A model generated the notes under the pieces. The model saw only the letters and a program-made list of their open reading frames with translations. It did no database searches and was not told where the DNA came from. The position numbers were made by a program, and so were the translations under genes. A stretch of 64,000 nucleotides of DNA. Source: an uncultured Acidobacteriota bacterium. Its GTDB lineage: Bacteria; Acidobacteriota; Terriglobia; Terriglobales; Acidobacteriaceae. Location: the NCBI GenBank assembly GCA_903832295.1, contig CAILAZ010000093.1, positions 16,874 to 80,873 of the forward strand, in the 5' to 3' direction. This document shows, piece by piece, positions 63,601-64,000 of this stretch; positions within the stretch are counted from its first letter, which is position 1, and the number at the start of each line of letters is the position of its first letter.

Positions 63601-63747
63601 ATGCGCAATCCGGTCCGGTCTCGGCTGGCTGTTCTGTGCCGCCGCCGGAATCACCATCGCCGCCAACATCGCGCACACCGCAACCCACGAATGGCGGTTG
63701 CGTCTTTCACCAGAATTCAGCCCGTTCCAGGTCTTGCTCAAAATCAT
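60637..63747 (-). CDS. S53 (kumamolisin-like) serine-carboxyl peptidase with Ig-like repeats
   Basis: A secreted acid-active peptidase of about 1036 residues. A signal peptide (core WVAVCAMLAAMVIPAAAQ, about 20-40) is followed by an activation (pro-kumamolisin) domain (to about 220, with SPLYHHWLTQAEYGRRFGLT), then the S53 domain with catalytic EANLD (Glu and Asp), SSGDSGA (oxyanion Asp) and GGTSASSP (Ser). After about residue 620 come two Big_3-like and two IPT/TIG-like Ig repeats. The ATG at 63747 is used; a TTG at 63810 has a better Shine-Dalgarno sequence (AGGAGG) and would add 21 residues. Confidence 0.9.
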   Translation of the reverse strand: MILSKTWNGLNSGERRNRHSWVAVCAMLAAMVIPAAAQNSQPRPDRIAHEISSGAVTRIAGSVHPQTRQANDLGPVSATMRMDLMLNIGLSAAQETEAKTLLEGQMSPQSPLYHHWLTQAEYGRRFGLTDADVQKVTAWLASEGFAVRLVAPARNLIMFSGTAGQVETTFRTQVHEYTSGGERHIANSTEVWVPAALAGVVTHVGGMSGFRPKPAVKRANLTPEFTSHVSGSHFLSPGDWATIYNVNAIYNAGYTGTGMHVGVVGQTYFPQSDIDIFRAGALLSPTKLTMVCMSSADCTDLAGESIADIIEANLDVEWAGGIAKDATVDYVYASASDTSYDVISALTYAIAAYSVNGAVLPVISMSYGSCELDIASSPAYLTAVDAFLQEAALQGQVILNSSGDSGAACKDNGYADSYYGAVVSWPVGSPYVTGVGGTTFSGDVADLNTDAYWTAGSVDVINSARQYIPEVAWNDSSLAGSLSSSGGGVSVLYAEPSWQWAPSNYTGPSMRFVPDVSFSASQYHDAYLVCTENFNITTGTPTSNPGSTCVSGFRVAVNGNVSSVGGTSASSPSFGGMLTLLVQKYGLLGPINPTIYALAKNPTTYAKVFHDITSGDNLAPCAVNSYCTGTYAGYVATTGYDLVTGLGSIDGGALYTALASTALASTATTLSAQPATVPLGLATTLTANVSSPAGGTVSGIVTFLIGTSTLGTASISGGSATLSNLSVSTANGFTTGIYPVTASYGGSSSFGLSSARMTLTVVAAPVATATTVSGGPVAGGQTVTLTAVVTATTGTPTGTVTFKTGATTLGTAPLISGVATLGVQATAANGLGLGEYTVTASYGGDAGDLTSAGSFVLVVYDPALPLVVSLSPNAATKSGVAFALTVNGANFAATSKVLWNGQVRATTFVSSAQLTATIPASDIASEGVASVTVANLSAPAGTSAAVPLVVMSTTPVATVTRVTVAAAAVNGSYPVGLMGTDFVASSAARWNAANRTTAYDSPGALAVTITAADATTRPATVTVNNPSGLSAGFTLR

Positions 63748-64000
63748 CACGAAGAAATCCTCTCGGGAAAAGGGGGTCGCCGAACAAGTTCCGCCGGGCT
63801 CAAGCTGCAATCAGAGTTCCTCCTAAAACCTTAACGTGCTTTGCTTCCGGAAGCCATCAATCATTCGCCCCCCCTCGAAAAACGCAAGTCCTGAGTAACC
63901 AATCCCAGCCCGTCGATGTGCCATCCGTTCCTGTCCATATCCCCTTCCCATCGGCAATCCATCCGCTTTCCTGCGCAGAAAAGCCGCACCCTCAGGCGCG
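63748..64000. other. Upstream region of the S53 peptidase gene
   Basis: No gene seen up to the window end, apart from the possible 63-base extension of the peptidase frame to the TTG at 63810. AGGAGG on the minus strand lies at 63819-63824. A run of seven C is at 63873-63880. Confidence 0.4.

Overview
The window reads as chromosomal DNA of an Acidobacteriota, most likely class Terriglobia (an inference from gene content, not from a marker gene). Pointers are an 1135-residue Oar-type TonB-dependent receptor with an N-terminal carboxypeptidase-regulatory-like domain, a large S53 (kumamolisin-type) peptidase with Ig-like repeats, beta-propeller lipoproteins, a choice-of-anchor V/BACON-type exported protein, and GC-rich coding sequence with frequent GTG and TTG starts. 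No rRNA, tRNA, CRISPR array, complete insertion sequence or prophage was found. The region looks like ordinary, well-packed chromosome with operons on both strands.

Layout. 0-5.3 kb (minus): diadenylate cyclase cdaA, xseA, a DUF2905 membrane protein, and a translationally coupled PHP-hydrolase/glycosyltransferase pair. 5.4-8.1 kb (plus): membrane protein, second glycosyltransferase and a LolA-like exported protein; with the divergent pair this forms an envelope or glycoconjugate cluster. 8.2-12.4 kb (minus): tight operon of two beta-propeller lipoproteins and an outer-membrane barrel. 12.7-17.5 kb: yceH and a class V aminotransferase (plus), then DUF2203, nadA and moaA (minus). 17.5-21.9 kb (minus): ETF beta, a small membrane protein, ETF alpha and ETF-quinone oxidoreductase, plus a zinc-ribbon protein. 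22.3-25.7 kb: the TonB-dependent receptor. 26-27.8 kb: hfq-hflX. 28.2-34.6 kb: F1Fo ATP synthase genes b', b, delta, alpha, gamma, beta, epsilon (a and c subunits absent here), followed by 3-hydroxyacyl-CoA dehydrogenase.

35.7-46 kb: DinB protein, a secreted PF04185 phosphoesterase, a DksA-type zinc-finger protein, an NtrC-type sigma-54 regulator, an orphan gas-vesicle GvpL/F homologue, a GAF-GGDEF diguanylate cyclase, a BACON-repeat exported protein and a decayed piece of a second sigma-54 activator. 46.2-52.7 kb: fused aroDE with a histone-H1-like basic tail, an unknown exported protein, AMMECR1, pgsA, an HU/IHF protein, a FecR-like exported protein and a PilZ protein. 53-55.7 kb (plus): MBL-fold hydrolase, rbfA, NrnA-type DHH phosphoesterase and a small membrane protein. 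55.8-60.3 kb (minus): an operon that looks like a Wood-Werkman transcarboxylase (5S, 12S, small coiled-coil protein, 1.3S biotin carrier) with methylmalonyl-CoA epimerase, preceded by a perfect CRP-type palindrome. 60.6-63.7 kb (minus): the S53 peptidase.

Functional links. Respiratory and propionate metabolism (ETF/ETF-QO, hydroxyacyl-CoA dehydrogenase, transcarboxylase, ATP synthase) is well represented. Cyclic-nucleotide signalling appears at four separate loci (CdaA, GGDEF, PilZ, NrnA). I found no convincing new defence or mobile system. The points most worth following up are the AroDE basic tail, the regulated transcarboxylase operon with a stub of a biotinyl domain on its 5S subunit, the orphan GvpL/F, the Asp-to-Ser change in PgsA, the lipoprotein/barrel operon, and several structured intergenic regions.
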